A stretch of 64,000 nt of DNA from DASUPK01 sp963819715 (lineage in GTDB: Bacteria; Actinomycetota; Thermoleophilia; Solirubrobacterales; 70-9). The stretch covers positions 186,001-250,000 of the forward strand of contig CAWFXE010000002.1 in NCBI GenBank assembly GCA_963819715.1, given 5' to 3'. This document shows, piece by piece, positions 18,096-26,597 of this stretch. The position numbers and the translations under genes were made by a program. The notes under the pieces were generated by a model. That model saw only the letters and a list, made by a program, of their open reading frames with translations, had not been told where the DNA came from and did no database searches. Positions within the stretch are counted from its first letter, which is position 1. The number at the start of each line of letters is the position of its first letter.

Positions 18096-18512
18096 CTAGT
18101 CCGCGGCCGGCACCGCCGTGATCTCGTCCGCGTCCTGCTCGGCGACCTCGGCCGCCCTGCCCTGCTGCTCGCGGATGCCCCAGTGCGCGCAGAGCTCGAG
18201 CTCCTGCAGCGCCGTCAGCGACTCGTTCGGGCGGAAGCGCGGAGCCTCGCGGATCCAGTCTCGGTCGTAGGCGGCCCAGAGGCGGCCGCCGCCCTCGGCG
18301 ACGTGCTCGAAGGGAATGGCCGTGCAGCCGGCGAGCGGCCCGAGGCGGATCAGCGCCCAGCGCGGCTCGCCGTCCTCGGCGTCCACGTGGATGCCCGCGA
18401 TACGGCCCAGCGACTTGTTGGCGAGGCCGTCGATCTGCATCCCCTCCCAGGCCAGCGCCTCTTCGAGACTCGGCAGCTGGGGCTTGCCTTGGCGATTCTT
18501 GGTCTCAGTCAT
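18096..18512 (-). CDS. PRC-barrel-like domain protein
   Basis: The 138-residue protein has a PRC-barrel-like segment, LANKSLGRIAGIHVDAEDGE followed by RWALIRLG, and a C-terminal helical, acidic tail. PRC-barrel domains act as small adaptor or RNA/protein-binding modules. It overlaps the end of meaB by eight bases (ATG 18512), so it is translationally coupled to the mutase chaperone. Whether it takes part in mutase maintenance is unknown; the coupling is the only evidence. Confidence 0.6.
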   Translation of the reverse strand: MTETKNRQGKPQLPSLEEALAWEGMQIDGLANKSLGRIAGIHVDAEDGEPRWALIRLGPLAGCTAIPFEHVAEGGGRLWAAYDRDWIREAPRFRPNESLTALQELELCAHWGIREQQGRAAEVAEQDADEITAVPAAD

Positions 18513-19458
18513 CGTCGCGCTCCAGGAGGTCCTTGGCCGCACTGGCGGGATCGATCTCGCGCTTGACGACGCGGTCGAGGAGCTCGCGGACCGATGGATC
18601 GTCCGCGACGGTCTCCTCCAGCCGTCGCCGCATCCGGGATGCTGCCAGTTCGAGCACCTCGTTGCGAAGATTTCTGGCCCTGCGTTCATCCAGCGTCCCC
18701 TCGGCTTCGATGTGCTCGCGGTGCTCGGTGATCTTTCCGGCGAGCTCGGCGACGCCCTCGCCCTTCGCGGCCTCGGTCTTGACGATCGGGACCCGCCAGG
18801 AGGTAGTCGGGCCGAGCGATAGCACTCCCCGGATCTCTCTGATCATCGTATCGGTCATCGGGTGATCGGACTTGTTGACGACGATGATGTCCGGGATCTC
18901 CATGACGCCGGCCTTGAGCGCCTGAATCGAATCGCCGGACCCGGGCATCAGCACCAGCACGATCGTGTCGCCGTGATCGACGATGTCGATCTCGGCCTGC
19001 CCGACCCCGACGGTCTCGATGAAGACGTCGTCCTTGCCCGAGGCGTCCATCAGCAGCGCGGCCTGCAGGGTGGCCTCCGAGAGCCCGCCGAGCGCACCGC
19101 GACTCGCCATGGACCGAATGAAGACGCCGGAATCGAGGAAGTGGTCGGAGAGCCGGATGCGATCGCCGAGCAGAGCACCCCGCGTGAAGGGACTCGAAGG
19201 ATCGATCGAGAGAACGGCGACCTGGCGGTCCGCCTTTCGCATCTCGGCCGTCAGGGCACCGATCAAAGTGCTCTTCCCAACGCCAGGCGGCCCCGTGAGC
19301 CCGACGATCCGAGCCCTCCCGGTGCGAGGAAATACCTCCCGTACCAGCTCCCAGCCGGCTGGATCGTCGTTCTCGATCAACGTGATCGCCCGCGCCAGTG
19401 CGCGCTTGTCGCCGGCAATCAGGCGGTCCGCCAGGCCCTCTTCGGTCTTCTGAGCCAT
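18505..19458 (-). CDS. meaB: MeaB/ArgK-type GTPase, chaperone of B12-dependent mutase
   Basis: This 317-residue SIMIBI GTPase has the P-loop GPPGVGKSTL, SIDPSSPFTRGALLGDRIRL (switch region), DVFIETVGVGQAEIDIV (Walker B/G3) and the guanine-specifying VNKSD. The family loads adenosylcobalamin into, and protects, methylmalonyl- or isobutyryl-CoA mutases. The cognate mutase is almost certainly the icmA/icmB pair 15 kb upstream in the window. It is followed by the overlapping PRC-barrel gene and is divergent from the acyltransferase at 19503. Confidence 0.93.
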   Translation of the reverse strand: MAQKTEEGLADRLIAGDKRALARAITLIENDDPAGWELVREVFPRTGRARIVGLTGPPGVGKSTLIGALTAEMRKADRQVAVLSIDPSSPFTRGALLGDRIRLSDHFLDSGVFIRSMASRGALGGLSEATLQAALLMDASGKDDVFIETVGVGQAEIDIVDHGDTIVLVLMPGSGDSIQALKAGVMEIPDIIVVNKSDHPMTDTMIREIRGVLSLGPTTSWRVPIVKTEAAKGEGVAELAGKITEHREHIEAEGTLDERRARNLRNEVLELAASRMRRRLEETVADDPSVRELLDRVVKREIDPASAAKDLLERDDD

Positions 19459-19502
19459 CCCGTCGCAGTCTAGGTACGTGGGCGGAACCTAGAATCGCCG
19501 CC

Positions 19503-20135
19503 GTGTTCCGCGCGCTCCGGTTCTACCGCCGCAACGGCATGCTCAATCGCCTCTACGCCCGCCTGCTCTGGCGGTATGTGTGGCGGCGCTTCCTGACCCC
19601 CGCCGGCTGGCGCTGGAAGACGGACGGGCCGGTCTTCTTCGGCAGGGACCTGCAGCTTCAGATCGCGAAGGGGGCCGAGATCCGCTTCGGGCGCTTTGCC
19701 TGGATCGGCGACGGGACGAAGATCCGCAGCCACGAGGGCGTGGTCGAGATCGGCGCGAAGACCGTCTTCGGCCAGGAGTGCACGATCTCGTCGTACAAGC
19801 ACGTGCGCATCGGCGAGCAATGCGTGATCGCCGACCGGGCGATGTTCATCGACTTCGACCATGGGGTCGTCGAGGTCGAGCGACCCATCCGCCAGCAGGG
19901 CATCTACATGCGCGAGTGCGTGATCGGCTCGAACGTCTGGGTCGGCTACGGCGCCTGCTTCCTGCGCGGGGTGAGGGTCGGGGACAACTCGATCGTCGGC
20001 ACCAACTCGGTCGTCACTCGCGACGTCCCCGCCAACGCCGTGGTCGGCGGCGTCCCGGCCAAGGTGATCCGCATGCGAGAAGTGCCCGAGCACCTCCGCT
20101 GGCCCGACCCAGTCGAGCCGCCAACAGACGGCTAG
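19503..20135 (+). CDS. Left-handed beta-helix (hexapeptide) acyltransferase
   Basis: The 210-residue protein has successive hexapeptide turns, for example EIRFGRFAWIGDGTKIRSHE, GQECTISSYKHVRIGEQCVI and GSNVWVGYGACFLRGVRVGD, ending with the family hallmark NAVVGGVPAKVIR. It should be a trimeric O-acetyltransferase acting on a sugar or other small acceptor, with a basic N-terminal region that may contact the membrane. The GTG start at 19503 lies 44 bases from the divergent meaB start. Acceptor unknown. Confidence 0.85.
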   Translation: MFRALRFYRRNGMLNRLYARLLWRYVWRRFLTPAGWRWKTDGPVFFGRDLQLQIAKGAEIRFGRFAWIGDGTKIRSHEGVVEIGAKTVFGQECTISSYKHVRIGEQCVIADRAMFIDFDHGVVEVERPIRQQGIYMRECVIGSNVWVGYGACFLRGVRVGDNSIVGTNSVVTRDVPANAVVGGVPAKVIRMREVPEHLRWPDPVEPPTDG

Positions 20136-20163
20136 AGCGGCACCCCAAAATCGATGATCCCCT

Positions 20164-20169
20164 TATACT
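20164..20169 (+). promoter_or_regulatory. Possible -10 box upstream of secreted protein gene
   Basis: TATACT occurs about 70 bases before ATG 20240 in an otherwise GC-rich gap. No good -35 hexamer is seen at 16-18 bases upstream, so this is a weak promoter prediction based on the -10 match and position only. Confidence 0.3.
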
Positions 20170-20239
20170 CGCTTCTGGGCAAGCAGCCCAAGTTGTGTTT
20201 CAGGCAATGAGGCCACAGGGGACCAAGAGGAGGAGCAGG

Positions 20240-21739
20240 ATGCGCACTCCGCGCCGTCTGATCGGAACGTTCATCGCACTTGCTGCGCTATTCGCGGCCA
20301 TTCCGGCGTCTGCTGGGGCCATCGGCTTCAGCGATCTCAGCGTCACACCCGCGAGCCAGCAGGCGGGGGCCCACAGCAACATCGCCATCCACATCGGCTT
20401 CACGGACCAGTCGGACCAGGTGAAGAACCTGAGGATCAGCCTGCCGCCCGGCGTTGTCGGGGACCCGAACGCGACGCCTCACTGCGCGGTCGCGCAGCTG
20501 AACGCAGACGCCTGCCCCTCGAACACGCAGGTCGGCGCCGTCAGCACCAGCCTGGACCTGCACATCGGGCTTTCGCTCCTGACGTTGCCGACCACGTTGC
20601 CCCTGACCGTCGACGGCACTCTCTACAACCTCGATCCGCAGCCTGGCGAGCCGGCGCGGTTCGGGATCGTGCTCCACGCCCTGCCGATCACGATTCCCCT
20701 CCTGGGCGACGCACTCCTGCCACCGATCATCTTGCAGTCCGGAGTGGCTCTGCGGCAGAACGACTTCGGCCTCGACACGATCATCAACGGCATTCCTCAC
20801 ACGGCGACGATCCTCGGCACGCAGCAGGAGGTCGACATCACCGGGATGACGGTGACGCTCGACGGGATGGCGCCGGGACCGCCCGCCAAGCCGTTCATGC
20901 GGAATCCGACGTCCTGCGGCGCTCACGTCACCGGCTTCGCGGCCACCTCGTATTCGGGGACGACTACCACGACTCCGGTGACGGGTGGGGCGAACTTCAA
21001 CACGACGGGCTGTGAGAACGAGGACTTCTCTCCCTCGTTCAGTGCGGAGGTCGGGGGCCCCGGACAGACATCGAACAACGCTCCCACCAACGCCATCACG
21101 GCGATCGATCAGGACACCGATGAGGCGGGGCTGATCCAGGCCCACGTGTTCATCCCCCATGACCTGGCGCCGAACCTGAACATCTTCGGCAACAGCTGCG
21201 ATCCGGCGAGCTTCCAGGCCGGCACCTGTCCGGCGAACTCGATCGTCGGCACGGCGCTCGCCGCCTCGCCGTTGCTCACCCAGCCGCTCATCGGGAACGT
21301 GATGCTGGTCAACTCCGGCGGCACCTTCCCCAACATCGGCCTGGACCTGAAGGGCCAGCTCCACCTGCTGCTGCAGGGATCGCTGGCGCTCGACAGCAGC
21401 GTCACCTTCGCCGGGCTGCCCGATATCCCAATCGCTCACTTCCAGCTGGCGTTCGGGCCCGACCCGGGGATGTTGCTCGCCAACCGGGACCTGTGTACGC
21501 CTCCGCCGCCGGTATTCCACGCGGAGTTCCAGGGCTATAACGGCGCGAGCACCGCGGTCGACTCAAGTGCGATCGTCGACGGCTGCGGACTCGGTTCCGG
21601 CAACGTCGGCGCCAAGTGCAAGAAGGCCAAGAAAAAGAAGAAGCGTCATCACCGGGCGGCCGAGTCCAAGAAGAAGCACAAGAAGAAGAAAAAGTCCTGC
21701 AAGAAGAAGAAGCGGCGGCACAAGAAGAAGCATCGGTAG
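20240..21739 (+). CDS. Large secreted protein with lysine-rich C-terminal tail
   Basis: ATG 20240 follows GAGGAGGAGCAGG. Residues 1-28 are a Sec signal peptide (MRTPRRLIGTFIALAAL, ending PASAGA). The 400-residue body is Pro/Thr/Gly-rich and beta-strand-like, with repeated features such as LPPGVVGDPNATPHC and FIPHDLAPNLNIFGNSCDP, each followed by a Cys-containing N-x-x-x-V-G-T/A segment, suggesting two related domains. The last 45 residues are nearly all Lys, Arg, His and Cys and include HHRAAESKKK, shared with the LamG-type protein at 9248. It is probably a wall-associated surface protein; function unknown. Confidence 0.78.
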   Translation: MRTPRRLIGTFIALAALFAAIPASAGAIGFSDLSVTPASQQAGAHSNIAIHIGFTDQSDQVKNLRISLPPGVVGDPNATPHCAVAQLNADACPSNTQVGAVSTSLDLHIGLSLLTLPTTLPLTVDGTLYNLDPQPGEPARFGIVLHALPITIPLLGDALLPPIILQSGVALRQNDFGLDTIINGIPHTATILGTQQEVDITGMTVTLDGMAPGPPAKPFMRNPTSCGAHVTGFAATSYSGTTTTTPVTGGANFNTTGCENEDFSPSFSAEVGGPGQTSNNAPTNAITAIDQDTDEAGLIQAHVFIPHDLAPNLNIFGNSCDPASFQAGTCPANSIVGTALAASPLLTQPLIGNVMLVNSGGTFPNIGLDLKGQLHLLLQGSLALDSSVTFAGLPDIPIAHFQLAFGPDPGMLLANRDLCTPPPPVFHAEFQGYNGASTAVDSSAIVDGCGLGSGNVGAKCKKAKKKKKRHHRAAESKKKHKKKKKSCKKKKRRHKKKHR

Positions 21740-21757
21740 ACCGGCTTCGATCGGTCG

Positions 21758-21794
21758 ACGGCTTCGCCATCAAGCCGCGGCCACAAGTGGCCGC
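21758..21794 (-). repeat. 37-bp palindromic intergenic repeat, copy C (reverse)
   Basis: Read on the minus strand this copy matches copy B (27385-27421) at 33 of 37 positions: stem GCGGCC/GGCCGC around ACTTGT, then TTGATGGCGAAGCCGT. It lies between two convergent genes and could also serve as a bidirectional hairpin terminator there. Confidence 0.7.
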
Positions 21795-22042
21795 TACAAC
21801 CGCTTCCCCGTGGCGAACAGCAGGATCCCCGCCGCCAGGGCGATCGCCCCGGTGATCCAGAAGATGAGGTCGCCGGTGGTGACGGCCGCAGCGATCAGGG
21901 CGATCCCGACCACCACCAGGGGCAGGCCGAAGGAGATCGGCACGCTGACGTTCAGTCCGGGACCGAAGTCGGGTGCGCGCCGCTTCGGGGCCTTGTCCCG
22001 TGAGGGATAGACCTCCCGCCGGCCGTCAGGCAGCCGGGTCAC
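21794..22042 (-). CDS. Small two-helix membrane protein
   Basis: The 82-residue protein has a basic N-terminus (PDGRREVYPSRDKAPKRRAP) and two predicted transmembrane helices, one around FGLPLVVVGIALIAAAV and one around IFWITGAIALAAGILLFA. The start overlaps the glycosyltransferase stop by 17 bases, so the two are probably co-translated. No family is recognised. The stop abuts a dispersed repeat. Confidence 0.65.
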   Translation of the reverse strand: MTRLPDGRREVYPSRDKAPKRRAPDFGPGLNVSVPISFGLPLVVVGIALIAAAVTTGDLIFWITGAIALAAGILLFATGKRL

Positions 22043-23225
22043 GGCTCGCCGCCAGCTCCTGGTAGATGCCCTCCGTCCGCTCGGCGACGTCCCCCCAGTC
22101 GAAGCGGCTCAGGTGCTCGAAAGCCTCGGCGGTGAGCCGGCGGCAGAGCTTGGCGTCGTCCAGCACCCTGATGGTCATCGCCGCGAGTGACTGCGGATCG
22201 CGGGCGCGGAAGCGCAGCCCGACCTCGTCGTGCGGGACGACCTCTCGCAGGCCGCCCGTGTCGGCGACGATGCAGGGGCAGCTCGAGGCCATCGCCTCCA
22301 GCGCCACCAGCCCGAACGGCTCGTAGATCGAGGGGACCACGCACACGTCGGCGATCCGGTAGAGCGAGTGGAGGACGTCGTCGCCGATCCAGCCGACGAA
22401 GGTGCCGTGGGACATCAACCCGAGCTCCTCCGCCTGGCGGCGGAGCTCCTGCTCGTGAGTCCCGGAGCCGGCGACCACGAAGCGGGTCTTGGGCAGGCGC
22501 TCGATGATCTCCGGCAGCGCCTCCAGCGCGAACTGGAAGCCCTTCTCGTAGACGAGACGGCCGACCAGGAGAACGAGGGACTCATCCGGCTCGGCGAACT
22601 CGGCGCGCAGCCGCCTGAGCTGGTCGTCGTCCTGCGGCTGCAGGTCCTCGGGATCGATCCCGTTTGCGATCACCTCAATCGAGCTCTCCGGCACGCCGAA
22701 GACGTCCACGATCTGCTCGCGCATGAAGGTGGAGCAGGCGATCACGCGGTCGGAGCGGTTCGTGATCCAGCGCTCGACGCCGTGGATGTAGGCCTGCGGG
22801 TGCTTCTCGACCCAGCCCTGGTGGCGGCCGTGCTCGGTCGCGTGGATCGTCGTGACGAGCGGCGCGTCGAAGCGGCGGGCGAGGTGGTCGCAGGCGTTGG
22901 CTACGAGCCAGTCGTGGCCGTGGACGAGGTCGAAGTCGAAGCGGTCGCCGAGCTCGACGCCCGCGGCCAGCATGTCGGAGTTCATCCGCTCCACCCAGGC
23001 GACGAACTCGTTCAGCTCGGCTGGTCGGGTTGGCTCCATGACGCGGTGGACGTGGACGCCGTTCATCAGCTCTTCGGAGGGGGACTCCTCCCCGCCACGC
23101 GTGAGCACGTGGACCTCAGTCTCGCGCTCCACCAGCGCCTCGGAGAGCTTGCGGACGTGGCGGGCCAGGCCCCCCTCGATCAGGGGCGGGTACTCCCAGG
23201 AGAGAATCAGGACGCGATTCGTCAT
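22026..23225 (-). CDS. Family 4 glycosyltransferase, glycogen synthase-like
   Basis: This 399-residue GT-B protein starts with the starch/glycogen synthase-type segment LILSWEYPPLIEGGLARHV. The C-terminal donor domain has LLVGRLVYEKGFQFALEALP and the E-x7-E motif region SIYEPFGLVALEAMA. Together with the GH57 gene directly upstream (stop and start adjacent) it suggests synthesis of a branched alpha-glucan from a nucleotide sugar. Several family members are annotated as alpha-maltose-1-phosphate or glycogen synthases; which applies is not clear from sequence alone. Confidence 0.87.
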   Translation of the reverse strand: MTNRVLILSWEYPPLIEGGLARHVRKLSEALVERETEVHVLTRGGEESPSEELMNGVHVHRVMEPTRPAELNEFVAWVERMNSDMLAAGVELGDRFDFDLVHGHDWLVANACDHLARRFDAPLVTTIHATEHGRHQGWVEKHPQAYIHGVERWITNRSDRVIACSTFMREQIVDVFGVPESSIEVIANGIDPEDLQPQDDDQLRRLRAEFAEPDESLVLLVGRLVYEKGFQFALEALPEIIERLPKTRFVVAGSGTHEQELRRQAEELGLMSHGTFVGWIGDDVLHSLYRIADVCVVPSIYEPFGLVALEAMASSCPCIVADTGGLREVVPHDEVGLRFRARDPQSLAAMTIRVLDDAKLCRRLTAEAFEHLSRFDWGDVAERTEGIYQELAASRDPAA

Positions 23226-24629
23226 TTAGGGCTCAAGCAGCGGCGCGAGGCTCAGGTCCGGGGCGAGATTGCGCACGCGTGCGTCGACTGCCTCGGGGGA
23301 GTCTATGGCCTCCAGCAGGGCCTGAGCGTGGGCTGTCGCGCGCGTGTAGGGGTAATCCCCGGCCTGCCCGCGGTGGTCCATGAAGGCCCAGTCGCTCGAT
23401 TGGAGGGCGAGCAGCTCGCGGGCGGCGCGCATGGCGGCGTCGCCGTCCGAGCCGCCGCGACCCAGTGCCCGGAGCAGGCGGAGCTCCGAGCGGCGCGTCG
23501 CCCAAACCAGGTCCGAGACCGAGGGCGAGTCCCAGGTCTCGAGGCTCTTGCCCTCCCCCCAGCTCGCCACGTACGCGGGGCGCCCCTCGGCCTCATGCTC
23601 GCGAAGGGCCTGAGGGAGGGTGAGCAGGCGGACGCCGTCCAGCTCCGCGGCCTTCAGGACCTCAGACAGCCAGATCGGCCCCTCGGCCCACCAGTGGCCG
23701 AGCAGCTCGGTGTCGATCGCGAAGACGCAGAGGCCGCGATGGCCACGATCGGCGCGGTGGCGCTCCAGGCGATCGCGAACGGCGGCGAGGAACGAAGCTG
23801 CGTGCTCGGCGGCCCGCTTGGCGGCGACGGCGGGGGCGTAGGGTGCGCCGGAGATCGACCAGAGGCGCATGCCGTTGCCGGATAGCCGGTGGTACTCGAG
23901 GTAGGCCGGATCCGACGGATAGCCCCCGTCGGACCAGACCAGCCGCACGGTCGGCCAGTCGATGGTGAATCCGACCGGCCCGCCGGGCAGCCGGATCGGG
24001 GCGAGCGCGGCCGTTCCGCGCTCCCGGAGGCTCTGGTCGAGGCAGGTGAACGCGACACCCCGCTCGGCCAGCACATCCTCGATGCCGGGCGCGTACGCGC
24101 ATTCGGGAAGCCAGAAGCCCTGGGGCTCGCCGAAGCGCCGCTCGTGGGAGCGCAGGCCCGCGTCGACCTGCAGGCGGCGGCCGGCCAGCGTGGCGAGCTT
24201 GGGGAGAACGGCGTGCGTGGCGGCGGACGCCATCAGGGCGATCCGGCCCTTGGCGTGTGCCTCCTGGAAGGCACGGAGGGGATTGCCCCCGAGCTTCCGG
24301 AGACGCTTCATCGCGCGCGTGTAGTGGTCGGCCTCCGCCTGGGCCGCCGGGCGGACGGCGGCGCCCGCATCCGCCACGTCGCGGTCGGCAGCGTCGACCC
24401 GGTGGCGGCGGAGAAAGGCCAGCATCCTCTCTCCCACCCCCTTCGCCTCCAGCTGATCCGCGAGGACCGGGGTGATGGTCATGGTGAGATTCTCCGCGAC
24501 GTCCAGGACCGGCAGGTGGGATCGGGCGAACGCGTCGAAGAGCCACTCCTCCCCGAACGGATAGGTCCCGAAGCCCTCGACGTAGGGCATGTGCGAGTGG
24601 AGGACGATCGCCAAATCGCCCGACGTCAA
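23226..24629 (-). CDS. GH57 1,4-alpha-glucan branching enzyme-like protein
   Basis: The 467-residue protein starts LAIVLHSHMPYVEGFGTYPF, the first conserved region of GH57. The nucleophile Glu is in GFWLPECAYAPG and the acid/base Asp in FAIDTELLGHWWAEGP. The helical C-terminal part carries SDWAFMDHRGQAGDY, typical of the DUF1957-containing branching-enzyme subgroup. It should create alpha-1,6 branches in glucan. The TTG at 24629 was chosen because GAGGAGG lies 7 bases upstream and family homology begins a few residues later. Part of that ribosome-binding site is in a short dispersed repeat. Confidence 0.87.
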   Translation of the reverse strand: MTSGDLAIVLHSHMPYVEGFGTYPFGEEWLFDAFARSHLPVLDVAENLTMTITPVLADQLEAKGVGERMLAFLRRHRVDAADRDVADAGAAVRPAAQAEADHYTRAMKRLRKLGGNPLRAFQEAHAKGRIALMASAATHAVLPKLATLAGRRLQVDAGLRSHERRFGEPQGFWLPECAYAPGIEDVLAERGVAFTCLDQSLRERGTAALAPIRLPGGPVGFTIDWPTVRLVWSDGGYPSDPAYLEYHRLSGNGMRLWSISGAPYAPAVAAKRAAEHAASFLAAVRDRLERHRADRGHRGLCVFAIDTELLGHWWAEGPIWLSEVLKAAELDGVRLLTLPQALREHEAEGRPAYVASWGEGKSLETWDSPSVSDLVWATRRSELRLLRALGRGGSDGDAAMRAARELLALQSSDWAFMDHRGQAGDYPYTRATAHAQALLEAIDSPEAVDARVRNLAPDLSLAPLLEP

Positions 24630-24637
24630 CCGGCCAC

Positions 24638-24659
24638 CTCCTCGGCTTCGCCTGCGGGG
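24638..24659 (+). repeat. 22-bp exact repeat (partner at 62248-62269)
   Basis: The same 22 bases, containing the self-complementary core GGCTTCGCC, occur at 24638-24659 in the gap before the GH57 gene and at 62248-62269 at the end of the PadR gene. The core also appears (as GGCGAAGCC) in the 37-bp repeat family, so the two may be related mobile or REP-like sequences. Confidence 0.5.
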
Positions 24660-24699
24660 GTGCCGGGTGAGGGTGCCAACGCCCTGGCAACCCTGATCG

Positions 24700-25458
24700 T
24701 CATCCACAGATCGCCAGGAAGTCGAGCGCCCGGTCGAGGTCACCGGCGCGCAGCCGGAAGTCGCTGGAGCCGATCGCCGGTATGAAGCGGTCGTAGAACG
24801 GCTTGGTGATGTGGAGGGCCGGGTGGATGCGGTCCCAGCCGGCCTTGATGGCGAGCTCGTGGGCCCGCAGCTTGCGGGCGTGAAAGAGGCCGAGCAGCTC
24901 GACGCTCGCGAAGTGGGGCTCGAGCAGCTCGCGGTACTGGCCCGCGTCGTATTCGCGCAGGTGCCAGGGGTTGTCGGACTTCTCGGCGCCGGGCGGAGCG
25001 AGCGTGAGGCGGTTCGGGGTCGAGATGTAGGCGACCGGGGCGATCCGCGCGATCTCCGCGACGAGTTTGTCGGGCTCGTGGATGTGCTCAATCGTCTGCA
25101 GGAACACCACCGCGTCGACCTCCTCGTCGAACTCCTCGACGAGGCCACGCTGGAAGCTCAGGTTCGGACTCCGATAGCGGGCGCGGGCATGCTCGAAGGC
25201 CTCGGGGTTGGCGTCGACGCCGATCACCTTGGCCGCCCTCCGCGCGAGCAGGTTCGAGCCGTAGCCCTCGCCGCAGGCGAGATCGGCGACCCGCAGGCCG
25301 GCGCAGCGCTCGGCGATCCACTCGTACACGGCCACGTGGCGCCGGTACCAGTAGTTCTCCTCCGGGACGTCGGGGAGGGTGCGCTCGCCGGTCAGCTCGA
25401 GGGGCGGGACACCGTCGGGCTGGTCGGCCTGCAGATAGGTCTGATCGGCCTCGGCCAC
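24700..25458 (-). CDS. Class I SAM-dependent methyltransferase
   Basis: The 252-residue protein has the SAM-binding motif I, LRVADLACGEGYGSNLL, an acidic strand-2 end VIGVDAN, and the post-I motif VDAVVFLQTIEHIHEP. The C-terminal region SVELLGLFHARKLRAHE is of the polysaccharide-associated methyltransferase type. It precedes the GH57 and GT4 genes on the same strand with a 70-base gap, so it may methylate the glucan made by them or another polymer; that link is inferred from position. Confidence 0.8.
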   Translation of the reverse strand: MAEADQTYLQADQPDGVPPLELTGERTLPDVPEENYWYRRHVAVYEWIAERCAGLRVADLACGEGYGSNLLARRAAKVIGVDANPEAFEHARARYRSPNLSFQRGLVEEFDEEVDAVVFLQTIEHIHEPDKLVAEIARIAPVAYISTPNRLTLAPPGAEKSDNPWHLREYDAGQYRELLEPHFASVELLGLFHARKLRAHELAIKAGWDRIHPALHITKPFYDRFIPAIGSSDFRLRAGDLDRALDFLAICG

Positions 25459-25571
25459 CGCGGGGGAAGTTAGGGGCTAGTCGGTTTTCGTAGAGTGCGG
25501 GGACGGCCGCGAACGATGAGTTTCGGCCGGCGGTCCGGTCGTAGACGGGGAATCCCAAGGACGGAAGGCTG

Positions 25572-26597
25572 TTGAGCGAGGACAACGCGAAAGCCCCTGC
25601 CATCGAGGCCCGTGGCCTTACCCGCACCTTCAAGGGCGAGATCGAAGCCGTGCGCGGAGTGGACGTCAGCGTGCCCGAGGGCGAGATCTTCGGCTTCCTC
25701 GGCCCCAATGGGGCCGGCAAGTCCACCACGATCAGGATGCTGTGCACCCTGCTGCCTCCGACCAGCGGCAGCGCCCTGGTCGCGGGACATGACGTGGTCG
25801 AGGACGGCGATGAGGTGCGGCGCAACATCGGGGTGGCTCTGCAGGAGATCGGCCTGGACCCAGTCCAGACCGGCCGCGAGCTGCTCGAGCTCCAGTGCGG
25901 CCTCTACGGAATCACCGGGAGCGCTGGGCGCGAGCGCACCAACGAGCTGCTCGAGCTGGTCGGCCTGACGGACGCCGCCGAACGGCGAACAAAGACCTAT
26001 TCCGGAGGAATGAAGCGGCGGCTGGACCTGGCGAGCGCCCTCGTCCACCAGCCCAAGGTCCTGTTCCTCGACGAGCCCACTACGGGCCTCGACCCGGCCT
26101 CGCGCCTTACCGTCTGGGAGGAGGTGCGCAGCATCAACTCGACCGGCACCACGATCTTTCTCACCACCCAGTACCTCGAGGAGGCGGACGAGCTCTGCGA
26201 GCGGCTGGCGATCATCGACAACGGCGAGATCGTCGCGGAGGGCACGCCCGAGAAGCTCAAGGGCGACCTCGGAAACGACGTCGTCACCGTCGAGCTCAAG
26301 GGCGCCGACCCGGGCCAGACGCAGGCGGCGATCGGCGAGCTTCCCGGCATCGAGCGCGTCGTCCCGGCCGAGGACGCGCTGGCGCTCTACGTCGAGGACG
26401 GCGCCGCCTCGATCGCGGCGATCGTCGGGCGATTGCACTCAAAGGGGGTCGATGTCGGCGCGATCGCCGTCGATCAGCCTTCGCTGGACGACGTATTCCT
26501 GGAGGCGACCGGGCGCCGGCTCGAGGGCGCGGGCACCGAGCACGAGGATGAGGCGGCTGAAGAGGATGAGGCCGCGGCGCGGGCGGTGATGTCTTGA
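25572..26597 (+). CDS. ABC transporter ATP-binding protein (DrrA-type)
   Basis: The 341-residue protein has the Walker A GPNGAGKST, signature YSGGMKRRL, Walker B VLFLDEPTTGLDP, and the DrrA-like C-terminal extension. DrrA/DrrB pairs export hydrophobic compounds or lipids. Translation seems to start at TTG 25572 after GGAAGG, and the stop overlaps the permease start as TTGA. A Glu/Ala-rich tail of about 20 residues at the C-terminus is additional. The substrate is unknown. Confidence 0.9.
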   Translation: MSEDNAKAPAIEARGLTRTFKGEIEAVRGVDVSVPEGEIFGFLGPNGAGKSTTIRMLCTLLPPTSGSALVAGHDVVEDGDEVRRNIGVALQEIGLDPVQTGRELLELQCGLYGITGSAGRERTNELLELVGLTDAAERRTKTYSGGMKRRLDLASALVHQPKVLFLDEPTTGLDPASRLTVWEEVRSINSTGTTIFLTTQYLEEADELCERLAIIDNGEIVAEGTPEKLKGDLGNDVVTVELKGADPGQTQAAIGELPGIERVVPAEDALALYVEDGAASIAAIVGRLHSKGVDVGAIAVDQPSLDDVFLEATGRRLEGAGTEHEDEAAEEDEAAARAVMS

